A stretch of DNA of 6,851 bases, taken from assembly GCA_001801405.1 (NCBI GenBank), contig MGXQ01000001.1, positions 1-6,851 on the forward strand, given 5' to 3'. Under the pieces are notes generated by a model. It saw only the letters and a list, made by a program, of their open reading frames with translations. It made no database searches and had not been told where the DNA came from. This document shows positions 1 to 6,698 of the stretch, piece by piece. Origin of the DNA: Gammaproteobacteria bacterium RIFCSPHIGHO2_02_FULL_42_13. GTDB taxonomy: Bacteria; Pseudomonadota; Gammaproteobacteria; UBA12402. A program made the translations under genes and the position numbers. Each line of letters opens with the position of its first letter. Position 1 is the first letter of the stretch.

Positions 1-273
1 CAATTGCCCAAACCCGCGCCGAACGCGGCGCACCCTGTTCGTTTACCCCAAACGCCAACGCAAAAAATTTTAGCCGATCATTGGCAACGCTTGTTTAAGC
101 ATAATAATCTCTCTATTGATGCCGATTTCTTTGAGCTCGGCGGCCATTCATTAAAAGCCTTGGAGTTTTTAAGCGCCATACCCGTCCAACCACCATTAAC
201 ATTGAGAGATTTAGTCCAACATCCAACCATTGAACAATTGGCACGTTATATTGATTCACAATCACCTCTTTGA
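1..273 (+). CDS. Non-ribosomal peptide synthetase, C-terminal end with the last peptidyl carrier domain (5' truncated by window)
   Basis: The frame is open from the first base and ends at TGA 271-273, so this is the tail of a larger gene. The visible residues are a short proline- and alanine-rich linker, then one carrier domain. The signature DADFFELGGHSL is present; its serine (codon 148-150) is the expected attachment site for 4'-phosphopantetheine, on which NRPS modules carry the amino acid or peptide as a thioester. The preceding helix (TPTQKILADHWQRLF) fits the usual start of a carrier domain following an adenylation domain. The protein stops about 40 residues after the serine, so no thioesterase, reductase or condensation domain follows. 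Release would need a separate enzyme, or the product passes to another synthetase. A polyketide or free-standing carrier is possible, but the linker and motif fit an NRPS best. The TTG at position 4 is an internal leucine codon rather than a start. The product cannot be inferred. Confidence 0.88.
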   Translation, partial: QLPKPAPNAAHPVRLPQTPTQKILADHWQRLFKHNNLSIDADFFELGGHSLKALEFLSAIPVQPPLTLRDLVQHPTIEQLARYIDSQSPL

Positions 274-430
274 ACAATATCGTATTCCAACAATCCCTCA
301 CAGGATTATCTTATTCAAAGCGCAAACCATTCTTCCTTTTTTTGAATCGATGCCCTCTCCGCGGAGGATTTGATAGCACCAACGGCCATGATTATCAATA
401 ATTTTTTTCGAGTATTTTTCTGTGATTTTC

Positions 431-459
431 CTGACGTAAATTTTTTTTTTTGGTTTAAT
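431..459 (+). promoter_or_regulatory. Candidate sigma-70 promoter for nrdJ, poly-T spacer
   Basis: CTGACG (431-436, four of six matches to TTGACA) and TTTAAT (454-459, five of six to TATAAT) are separated by exactly 17 bases. The spacer contains a run of 11 T (441-451). The pair lies 40 bases upstream of the nrdJ ATG, giving a short leader. No cobalamin riboswitch and no obvious NrdR-box pair is visible between 274 and 499. In an AT-rich gap such matches arise by chance, so this is a proposal from consensus and spacing only. Confidence 0.4.
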
Positions 460-483
460 AGGCTCTTGTCGAACGAAATTGCC

Positions 484-489
484 AGGAGG
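484..489 (+). promoter_or_regulatory. Ribosome binding site that fixes the nrdJ start at 500
   Basis: AGGAGG is a perfect Shine-Dalgarno core ending 10 bases before ATG 500. The reading frame stays open upstream to a TTG at 479, but that codon lies before this site and would place the ribosome binding site inside the gene. The ATG at 500 is therefore the better start. Confidence 0.8.
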
Positions 490-499
490 CGCGGGTAGC

Positions 500-2806
500 A
501 TGAATTTACAGGTTAAAACTCGAACAAAACCAATTCGTTGGGTGAAGAAGATTCAAAAAAGAGATGGTGCTATTGCCACTTTTAGTTCGGATCGTATTAC
601 GAATGCAGTTTATCGCGCGATGCAAAGCACGGGAGAAGGTTCATTAGAAGAAGCTGAGCTGATTGCGAATAAAATTGTAGCTGATCTCGTACCCATTTGT
701 AAGCGATATAAAAATTTCATTCCTACTGTCGAAGGCATTCAAGATGCGGTCGAAAATGAGCTGATTTACGGTGATTATGTTAAGACGGCGAAATCGTATA
801 TTTTGTTTCGGCAGCGGCGCGCAGAGATTAGACAACATACGTTGATTGTTCCGGAAGAATTGAAAAAATTAGTAGCAGATAGCGAAACTTATTTCGGCGG
901 CGATAAATATCGATTGTTGGTTTATTATCGTTCGTATGCGCGTTGGAAACCGGAAGAGGGGCGGCGCGAAGTTTGGATTGAAACAGTGGATCGCTATATT
1001 GAGTTTATGAAAGAAAATTTAGCAGATAAATTATCCACACGTGAATACAATGAAATACGACAGGCCATTTTAGCTCAAGAGGTGATGCCATCAATGCGCT
1101 TATTGCAGTTTGCTGGCAAAGCGGCCAGAGCGACGAATGTCTGCGCCTATAATTGTGCGTATATTGCGCCCAGAAAATTGCAGGATTTTGGTGAAGTGAT
1201 GTATGTATTGATGTGTGGTACAGGCGTGGGTTTTTCGATCGAGAGTAAAAATATTCAAGCGTTGCCGCAGATTAAGATACAAACCGGTGAAATATTGCCG
1301 ATATATGTGATTGCAGATAGTAAAGAAGGTTGGTGCGATGCATTAGTGCTCGGCATGAAGACATGGTTTGAGGGTAAAGATATTACATTTGATTATTCAT
1401 TATTGCGTCCCGCAGGCGCGCGCTTAAAAACGATTGGCGGGAAGAGTTCAGGGCCTGCTCCTTTGCGTGCTTTGTTAAATTTTACGCGCGAAAAAATTAT
1501 GCGCCGCGAAGGCAGGCATCTGACGAACATAGATGCGCATGATATTTTATGCAAAATTGGTGAAGTGGTGGTGTCAGGCGGCGTGCGTCGTAGCGCAATG
1601 ATTTCGTTATCTGATTTGGATGATGCTGAAATGCGTGATGCGAAAAAAGGCGCATTTTACTATTCTGAACCGCAGCGTAGTATTGCCAATAATTCGGCCG
1701 TATATGAATCGAGGCCTAATAATGTGGAGTTTATGGATGAATGGATTGCGCTGATGAAAAGTGGTTCAGGTGAGCGCGGTATTTTTAACCGCGGCAATCT
1801 TATAAATACTTTGCCGGAGCGACGTCTCGAAGAGTTTCGCGCAAAAAAAATAATTACAGGCAATCGTATTACAGGCGTGATTGGAACTAATCCCTGTGGC
1901 GAAATTATTTTGCAATCGAAACAGTTTTGTAATTTATCTGAAGTGATTGCAAGAGCGGGTGATACCGAAGAAGATTTAATGCGCAAAATACGTATTGCCA
2001 CTATTTTAGGAACCTATCAGTCGACGCTGACTTATTTTCCTTACTTGTCTCGAGAATGGCGAAATAATTGTGAAAAAGAACGGTTGCTCGGGGTGTCGGT
2101 GACGGGACAATGGGATTGCAAAATGGCGCGACAACCTGAAATTTTAGAAAAACTAAAAAAACGCGCGATACAAGTAAACGAGATCTATGCGAAGCGATTT
2201 AAGATAAGTCCGTCGACTTGTATTACCTGTGTCAAACCATCGGGGACGGTGTCGCAAATGGTCGATTGTGCATCGGGTATGCACCCCCGTCATTCGCCGT
2301 ATTACATTCGTCGCGTACGTATTTCAGCAACGGATTCCTTGTTTAACATGTTGAAAGAGCAGGGCATTCCTTGTTTTCCTGAAGTAGGACAAACAAAAGA
2401 AACGGTGACGACTTATGTATTAGAGTTTCCGGTTAAAGCGCCTAAAGATGCGATTTTCAAAAATGATTTAACGGCGCTTGATCAATTAGAGCATTGGAAA
2501 ATAGTAAAGCAAAATTACACGGAGCATAATCCATCCGTTACGATTTCGGTGAGCGAAGATGAGTGGATCAGTGTCGCGAATTGGGTGTATAAACATTGGG
2601 ATATTGTCGGCGGATTATCTTTCTTGCCGCGCGAAAATCATGTGTATCAATTGGCGCCGTATGAAGAGATTGACGAAGCGCATTATAAAGATCTTTTTGA
2701 GCGTTTGCAGGGAATCGATTTTTCGCAGCTGGTGTTGTACGAAAGCCAAGATAATACCGAGCTTAAAAAAGAGCTCGCTTGTGTCGGTGGCGCGTGTGAA
2801 TTATAA
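500..2806 (+). CDS. nrdJ: Adenosylcobalamin-dependent ribonucleoside-triphosphate reductase (class II RNR) with N-terminal ATP-cone
   Basis: This 768-residue cytoplasmic enzyme should reduce ribonucleoside triphosphates to deoxyribonucleotides using a thiyl radical made from adenosylcobalamin, so it needs neither oxygen nor a second radical subunit. Residues about 12-105 form an ATP-cone (KKIQKRDGAIATF opens it), the usual dATP/ATP activity switch. The catalytic barrel follows. It shows NCAYIA with Cys219, CGTGVGFS near 239-246, NPCGEI with the radical cysteine Cys466 and Glu468, Cys477 eleven residues later, and PSGTVSQM near 590. It ends in CVGGACEL, whose Cys761 and Cys766 match the C-terminal shuttle pair. 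The Cys466-to-Cys477 and Cys761-to-Cys766 spacings equal those of Lactobacillus leichmannii RTPR (408/419 and 731/736), which as I recall lacks an ATP-cone. Cys219 and Cys477 should be the substrate-reducing pair. The resemblance is to the monomeric RTPR type, so triphosphates are the likely substrates. The frame is intact. A weak hairpin (GCTCA/TGAGC, 2816-2830) follows the stop without a T-run. Confidence 0.95.
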   Translation: MNLQVKTRTKPIRWVKKIQKRDGAIATFSSDRITNAVYRAMQSTGEGSLEEAELIANKIVADLVPICKRYKNFIPTVEGIQDAVENELIYGDYVKTAKSYILFRQRRAEIRQHTLIVPEELKKLVADSETYFGGDKYRLLVYYRSYARWKPEEGRREVWIETVDRYIEFMKENLADKLSTREYNEIRQAILAQEVMPSMRLLQFAGKAARATNVCAYNCAYIAPRKLQDFGEVMYVLMCGTGVGFSIESKNIQALPQIKIQTGEILPIYVIADSKEGWCDALVLGMKTWFEGKDITFDYSLLRPAGARLKTIGGKSSGPAPLRALLNFTREKIMRREGRHLTNIDAHDILCKIGEVVVSGGVRRSAMISLSDLDDAEMRDAKKGAFYYSEPQRSIANNSAVYESRPNNVEFMDEWIALMKSGSGERGIFNRGNLINTLPERRLEEFRAKKIITGNRITGVIGTNPCGEIILQSKQFCNLSEVIARAGDTEEDLMRKIRIATILGTYQSTLTYFPYLSREWRNNCEKERLLGVSVTGQWDCKMARQPEILEKLKKRAIQVNEIYAKRFKISPSTCITCVKPSGTVSQMVDCASGMHPRHSPYYIRRVRISATDSLFNMLKEQGIPCFPEVGQTKETVTTYVLEFPVKAPKDAIFKNDLTALDQLEHWKIVKQNYTEHNPSVTISVSEDEWISVANWVYKHWDIVGGLSFLPRENHVYQLAPYEEIDEAHYKDLFERLQGIDFSQLVLYESQDNTELKKELACVGGACEL

Positions 2807-2844
2807 TAATCCTCAGCTCAGAGGGTGAGCGCGAACTGACATGC

Positions 2845-2939
2845 CAGCAAGTGTAGCCCGGATGAAATGTGCGAAGCACATGTAATCCGGGGAATTTATT
2901 CCTGTATTCCGCTTCGCTCCATACAGGCTACGCGTGCTG
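2845..2939. repeat. Intergenic palindromic element, three-way-junction fold
   Basis: This 95-base element has imperfect inverted ends, 2845-2858 against 2926-2939 (12 of 14 positions agree, core GTAGCC/GGCTAC). Two hairpins lie between them. The first pairs CCCGGAT (2857-2863) with ATCCGGG (2885-2891) and, inside that, ATGTGC (2867-2872) with GCACAT (2876-2881) around a GAA apex. The second pairs CCTGTAT (2901-2907) with ATACAGG (2921-2927). The unit starting TGTAGCCCGGATGAA and closing with AATCCGGGG resembles dispersed intergenic repeats I recall from many proteobacteria. No transposase is present, so if mobile it would be a non-autonomous element. It fills most of the gap between nrdJ and rlmB and could act as an RNA fold or terminator, although no T-run follows it. 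Confidence 0.75.
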
Positions 2940-2971
2940 ATTTGTTCGCATGAGTTTGGAGGAGCGAAGCG

Positions 2972-2976
2972 AAGGA
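2972..2976 (+). promoter_or_regulatory. Ribosome binding site supporting a TTG start for rlmB
   Basis: AAGGA ends 8 bases before TTG 2985. A start there gives a 244-residue protein beginning MKNNYIYGLHPIQALL, matching the usual RlmB N-terminus and the length of E. coli RlmB (243). The GTG at 2934 lies inside the palindromic element and would add 17 residues with no family counterpart. A second purine-rich stretch, GGAGGA (2958-2963), has no suitable start codon at normal spacing. Confidence 0.7.
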
Positions 2977-2984
2977 TAAATTTC

Positions 2985-3719
2985 TTGAAAAATAATTACA
3001 TCTACGGCCTACATCCTATCCAAGCCTTATTACGCCAACACGCCGATCGCGTGCTGGAATTGTTTGTGCAATCCGGGCGGCGTGATGATTCAGTTAATCA
3101 AATTATTAAATTAGCTTTCGAGCAAGGGATTGCCGTTCACGAGATAGATCGCAAACAGCTTGATAAAAAAGTGGGTGGCGTCGTGCATCAAGGGGTGGTT
3201 GCGTGCGTGCGAAGCACGGATGCGTTAAATGAAAATGATTTGTGGACGTTGTTGGATGGATTAAAAAAGCCGCCGTTTTTATTGATATTAGATCAAGTGC
3301 AAGATCCACATAATTTAGGCGCGTGTTTGCGCAGCGCCGATGCATTTGGCGTGGATGCTGTGATTGCACCCAAAGACCATTCCGTGGATTTAACGCCGAG
3401 TGCGCGCAAAGTGGCCTGCGGTGCGGCAGAAACGGTACCGTTTATTCCGGTGACCAATTTGGCGCGCACCATGCGTGAATTAAAAGAACGAAACATTTGG
3501 TTAATTGGCACAGCCGATGATGCCGAGCAAAATTTATATGATACTAATTTGTCGGGTGCAACCGCAATTGTGATGGGCACCGAAGGAAAAGGCTTGCGCC
3601 GTTTAACAAAAGAAAATTGTGATTTGCTTGTCAAAATACCGATGTGTGGATCCGTTGAAAGTTTGAATGTTTCCGTCGCGACGGGGATTTTCTTATATGC
3701 AGCGGCGAGGGGACGATGA
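2985..3719 (+). CDS. rlmB: 23S rRNA (guanosine-2'-O-)-methyltransferase RlmB, TrmH/SPOUT family
   Basis: RlmB uses S-adenosylmethionine to methylate the 2'-O of a conserved guanosine (Gm2251 in E. coli) in the peptidyl-transferase loop of 23S rRNA. Residues 1 to about 75 form the small substrate-binding domain (YIYGLHPIQALL at the start, GGVVHQGVVA near 64-73). The rest is the knotted SPOUT domain with its three motifs: DPHNLGACLRSADAFG (107-122, Asn110), VMGTEGKGLRRL (196-207, Glu200) and IPMCGSVESLNVSVATG (218-234). VACGAAE and VTNLARTMR are near-identical to the E. coli protein as I recall it. The start is TTG, chosen from the ribosome binding site, family length and N-terminal match. In E. 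coli rlmB follows rnr; here it follows nrdJ after a palindromic element, so that linkage is not kept. A tRNA Gm18 methylase of the same superfamily is less likely given the N-terminal domain and motif detail. Confidence 0.93.
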   Translation: MKNNYIYGLHPIQALLRQHADRVLELFVQSGRRDDSVNQIIKLAFEQGIAVHEIDRKQLDKKVGGVVHQGVVACVRSTDALNENDLWTLLDGLKKPPFLLILDQVQDPHNLGACLRSADAFGVDAVIAPKDHSVDLTPSARKVACGAAETVPFIPVTNLARTMRELKERNIWLIGTADDAEQNLYDTNLSGATAIVMGTEGKGLRRLTKENCDLLVKIPMCGSVESLNVSVATGIFLYAAARGR

Positions 3720-3773
3720 TCTGCTTAGGGTCAGATTTTGTAGAAGTTAAATTAATCTTATGGAGAACCTGTT

Positions 3774-5120
3774 ATGATTTCTGCCCCACCAAAACCCCTC
3801 GTCATTATTCATGGTTGGAGTGACGATGCACGCTCGTTTCGAAAATTGGCGCATGCTCTCGAAAAAGAATTAAATCGCACAGCACAGCAGATTAATTTAG
3901 CCGATTATGTGTCAATGGATGATGAAGTGACGTATGACGATTTGGTCGCGGCGATGATGAAAGCGTGGCAAGATAGAAGTTTACCCCAAACATTAAAAAG
4001 TGTTGATGTGGTGGTGCATAGCACGGGCGGATTAATTATACGACATTGGCTCATTAAATATTTTAAACCCGATCAAGCACCTATCGATCATTTGGTGATG
4101 TTGGCGCCCGCTAATTTTGGTTCGCCACTCGCGCACAAAGGGCAATCGTTTTATGGGCGCATTATAAAAGGGTTTAACAGTAAAAAAATATTTCAAGTGG
4201 GTAAAAAATTGTTAGAGGGTCTTGAGGTCGGGAGTGAATATACGTGGAATTTAGCGATGCAAGATCGTTTTGGCGATGCAATTTTTTATGATACAGACAA
4301 AATACTTTGTACAGTTTTGATTGGGAATACAGGCTATTCTGGCATTGCGGCAGCCGCCAATGAGAATGGTTCGGATGGAACGGTACGCATTTCATCGGCC
4401 AATTTAAACGGGGATTTTTTTGATATCGATTTTGGTTCAACGCCGCTGAAACCGGATTTTAAACGTTATCCCTCCAAAGGCAAAACAGCATTTGGCGTGA
4501 TGGAGGGTGAAAATCATAGCACGATTGTTTTTAAAGATGGTGGGCCTAAAAATCCGACCACGCTAGAGCATATTGTGAAGGGGTTGACATTGGCGCCATC
4601 GGATTTTGCAGCGTGGTGCGATCAACTAGAAATAAAAAACCAATCGATTACAGATAATCTCGGCGCTAATGCGGGTGCGCATGGATTTCAGAATACGGTA
4701 TTCTTTGTGCATGATCAATTTGATTTGCATGTGCAAGATTATTTTTTAGAATTTTATACCGATCACAATAAGCATTGGTTGACGGGATTGTTTTATGAAA
4801 ATGTCATTGCCAATGTGCATTCATACACGCAAGATCAAAGTTATCGCAGTGTATATATCGATTGTTCGGTATTGTATCAGCAGTTAGAAAAAAAATGGGG
4901 GCATTTGCATTTAAGCTTAAGTGCGCTTCCTGAATTTAAGCAAAATAAAAACGTGGGTTATAGAACATTTACCGATGAAGATATTGGTTCTATTATTATT
5001 CCGAAAGAACATATTCATGATATGTTTATGTCGAATCGTACCTTATTGGTGCGTATGACATTGCGCCGCGAACAGGCGGATCATGTGTTTAGGATTAAAA
5101 AACTGGCTGATGTCACATAG
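3774..5120 (+). CDS. Lipase-like alpha/beta hydrolase with unrecognised C-terminal domain
   Basis: This 448-residue protein is probably a serine esterase or lipase acting on an unknown ester. ATG 3774 is preceded by GGAGA (3762-3766) at 7 bases. The first ~275 residues look like an alpha/beta hydrolase: LVIIHGWSDD (9-18) supplies the oxyanion-hole loop, VVVHSTGG carries the nucleophile Ser83, SDGTV gives Asp201 as the likely acid, and GENHSTIV gives the likely catalytic His248. LAPANFGSPLA (110-120) is the loop typical of lipases of the LCAT/PGAP1-like and triacylglycerol lipase groups. The nucleophile elbow starts with Val81 where GxSxG has glycine. Residues from about 280 on, beginning near CDQLEIKNQS, are rich in aromatics and histidine and look beta-strand rich; I do not recognise the fold. 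There is no signal peptide or membrane segment, so it is cytoplasmic or exported by a route without a cleaved signal. The gene starts 54 bases after rlmB and may be co-transcribed with it. The substrate and physiological role cannot be told from the sequence. Confidence 0.8.
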   Translation: MISAPPKPLVIIHGWSDDARSFRKLAHALEKELNRTAQQINLADYVSMDDEVTYDDLVAAMMKAWQDRSLPQTLKSVDVVVHSTGGLIIRHWLIKYFKPDQAPIDHLVMLAPANFGSPLAHKGQSFYGRIIKGFNSKKIFQVGKKLLEGLEVGSEYTWNLAMQDRFGDAIFYDTDKILCTVLIGNTGYSGIAAAANENGSDGTVRISSANLNGDFFDIDFGSTPLKPDFKRYPSKGKTAFGVMEGENHSTIVFKDGGPKNPTTLEHIVKGLTLAPSDFAAWCDQLEIKNQSITDNLGANAGAHGFQNTVFFVHDQFDLHVQDYFLEFYTDHNKHWLTGLFYENVIANVHSYTQDQSYRSVYIDCSVLYQQLEKKWGHLHLSLSALPEFKQNKNVGYRTFTDEDIGSIIIPKEHIHDMFMSNRTLLVRMTLRREQADHVFRIKKLADVT

Positions 5121-5181
5121 TGCCGTGTAAAAAGGCTTTCATTTTAAACTAATATATTGTATATTTTTGAATTATTTAGTG

Positions 5182-5186
5182 AAGGA
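5182..5186 (+). promoter_or_regulatory. Ribosome binding site that fixes the radical SAM gene start at 5194
   Basis: AAGGA ends 7 bases before ATG 5194. In-frame TTG 5167 and GTG 5179 lie upstream of or overlap this site, so they would be poor starts. Beginning at 5194 gives MSIAPCVLLVKLPY, whose first beta strand is where a B12-binding-type domain should start. Confidence 0.75.
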
Positions 5187-5193
5187 TTCTGTC

Positions 5194-6630
5194 ATGTCAA
5201 TTGCTCCCTGCGTCTTATTGGTTAAATTGCCTTATAAAAATTCGTATTACGATTTTTATGTCAACTTGCCAGCCGCTTTAGGCATTCTTTCTGAGGTATT
5301 GCTCTCTCACGATATTGCACATGATATTTATGATATGCAGCTCAATGAATCTGCTGAAGATTTTTATCAACGGGTCGAATCGTTACAGCCAAAGATAATT
5401 GGGTTTAGTATGTTGACGTTTCGATATTTAGATAATTATAAATTTTTGAATGAAGTAAAAGCACGGTTTCCAAAAATTCCTATTGTGGTGGGCGGCCCGC
5501 ATGCATCTACTTTTCGTGAAGAGATTCTTAAGGAATGTTCGGCGGTTGATATTGTTGTTCCGTTAGAAGGCGAAGATATATTGGTTGAGCTGTGCCAGCA
5601 TAAGCCATTAAAAGAAATTGATGGCATTATTTATAGAGAGCATAATGAAATTATACACACGGCACCGCGTGATTTTATTCAGAATTTAGATCAATACCCC
5701 TTTCCTAAGTTTTCAAAATTTGATCTTACTAAATATTCTGCAATTCCCGTGATTACTTCGCGCGGCTGCCCTTATAGTTGTATTTATTGTCCTATTGCAA
5801 CAACGATTGGCAAAAAATGGCGTGCTAAAAGCTCAGCATTTGTGGTAGATGAATTAGCCTATTGGGCAGATCGTGATATTCCGCATGAAATTCAGATCGA
5901 AGATGATAATTTTACATTGGATATGAATCGTGTGCGGCAGATTTGCGAGGGGATTAAAAAACGCGGGCTGCTCAAGAAATTAAATTTAGGTTTGGGCAAT
6001 GGGATACGTGCCGATCGGGTGAATTTAGAATTACTAACACTCATGAGGGAAATTGGCGTTAATGTGCTTGCTTTCGGTGTTGAGTCAGGGGTTGATCAAA
6101 CGTTAAAAACTCTAAAAAAGGGTGAGGATCTTGCAACGATCGAGAAGGCTATTCAATTAGCTTGTGGTTTAGATTTTGATGTACAACTTTTCTTTGTTAT
6201 AGGTGCGCCGAGCGAAACGGAAGATGATGTTCGCACATCCATCGCGCTTTCTCAAAAATATCCGGTTGTGGATATTGCGTTTTATCATTTAATTCCCTTT
6301 CCAGGGACAGAACTTTATGAGTGGGTAAAAGCAAATAATAGATTTAGATTTAAAAATCCCGATTATTTAAATAATGCGTCGCATTGGGTGAATGAACCAT
6401 TGTTTACGACGGATGAATTGGGTATCGAAAAAAGAAAAGAACTGTATCATTTGGCGAATACTTCTGGGCGAAAATATACAAATAAAATCATGAGCCAAAA
6501 AATGGCGAAGCGATTATCGCAGAAATATCATTTGCCGTATTCCTTTGTGTATCCGTCCGTTGCCTTTGCACGTCAGTCGACAGTTAAAAAGATTTTAAAG
6601 AAGATGGTGCGTGCGAAGAGATATAACTGA
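5194..6630 (+). CDS. B12-binding-domain radical SAM protein, function unknown
   Basis: The 478-residue protein has the layout of cobalamin-type (class B) radical SAM enzymes, which use a [4Fe-4S] cluster and S-adenosylmethionine and, in many cases, cobalamin to methylate or rearrange unreactive carbons. Residues 1 to about 140 are the Rossmann-like B12-binding domain: LPAALGILSEVLLSHD (25-40), PKIIGFSMLT (66-75), VVGGPHAS (98-105) and PLEGED near 123-128. The DxHxxG motif of base-off cobalamin binders is absent, as is common in this group. The cluster motif CPYSCIYC gives Cys192, Cys196 and Cys199. IEDDNFT (235-241) and FGVESG (294-299) fit the rest of the barrel and SAM-binding region. HLIPFPGTELYEW lies near 365-377, and the C-terminus is strongly basic. 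Relatives include BchE, hopanoid-modifying and natural-product enzymes, but nothing here picks a substrate. An AT-rich stretch at 5141-5169 with TATATT hexamers could hold a -10 box, but I see no good -35. No partner gene is present downstream. Confidence 0.87.
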   Translation: MSIAPCVLLVKLPYKNSYYDFYVNLPAALGILSEVLLSHDIAHDIYDMQLNESAEDFYQRVESLQPKIIGFSMLTFRYLDNYKFLNEVKARFPKIPIVVGGPHASTFREEILKECSAVDIVVPLEGEDILVELCQHKPLKEIDGIIYREHNEIIHTAPRDFIQNLDQYPFPKFSKFDLTKYSAIPVITSRGCPYSCIYCPIATTIGKKWRAKSSAFVVDELAYWADRDIPHEIQIEDDNFTLDMNRVRQICEGIKKRGLLKKLNLGLGNGIRADRVNLELLTLMREIGVNVLAFGVESGVDQTLKTLKKGEDLATIEKAIQLACGLDFDVQLFFVIGAPSETEDDVRTSIALSQKYPVVDIAFYHLIPFPGTELYEWVKANNRFRFKNPDYLNNASHWVNEPLFTTDELGIEKRKELYHLANTSGRKYTNKIMSQKMAKRLSQKYHLPYSFVYPSVAFARQSTVKKILKKMVRAKRYN

Positions 6631-6698
6631 TTGTCAGTTCATGCGAAAAGGTTGGTCATGAGGATGTAAGTCGGGTTAAGCTCAGAATTTTTTGCATC

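Noticed and set aside
441..451. The T run as a terminator for the NRPS gene
   Set aside because: No GC-rich stem lies directly before it; the upstream bases are AT-rich and unpaired.
274..499. Cobalamin riboswitch or NrdR boxes upstream of nrdJ
   Set aside because: No B12-box-like conserved core or long multi-stem fold is visible, and I found no pair of NrdR-type palindromes. The only clear palindrome is CTCCGCGGAG at 357-366, which is short and has no known role here.
1660..2001. Antisense open frame of 113 codons within nrdJ (and a similar one at 3293-3634 within rlmB)
   Set aside because: Both are shadows of strongly conserved genes on the other strand, with no recognisable protein and no intergenic start context.
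2934..2984. GTG 2934 as the start of rlmB
   Set aside because: It falls inside the palindromic element, has no well-spaced ribosome binding site and adds residues with no RlmB counterpart; TTG 2985 fits family length and N-terminus.
3206..3218. CGTGCGAAGCACG hairpin inside rlmB, resembling the apex of the 2845-2939 element
   Set aside because: It lies within normal coding sequence that still aligns with RlmB without an insertion, so it is most likely coincidental.
5053..5120. C-terminal secretion signal (Dot/Icm-like) on the hydrolase
   Set aside because: The last residues show no clear glutamate block or typical hydrophobic C-terminal pattern; calling it an effector would be guesswork.
6641..6661. 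Short open frame starting at ATG 6641
   Set aside because: It stops after six codons and matches nothing.
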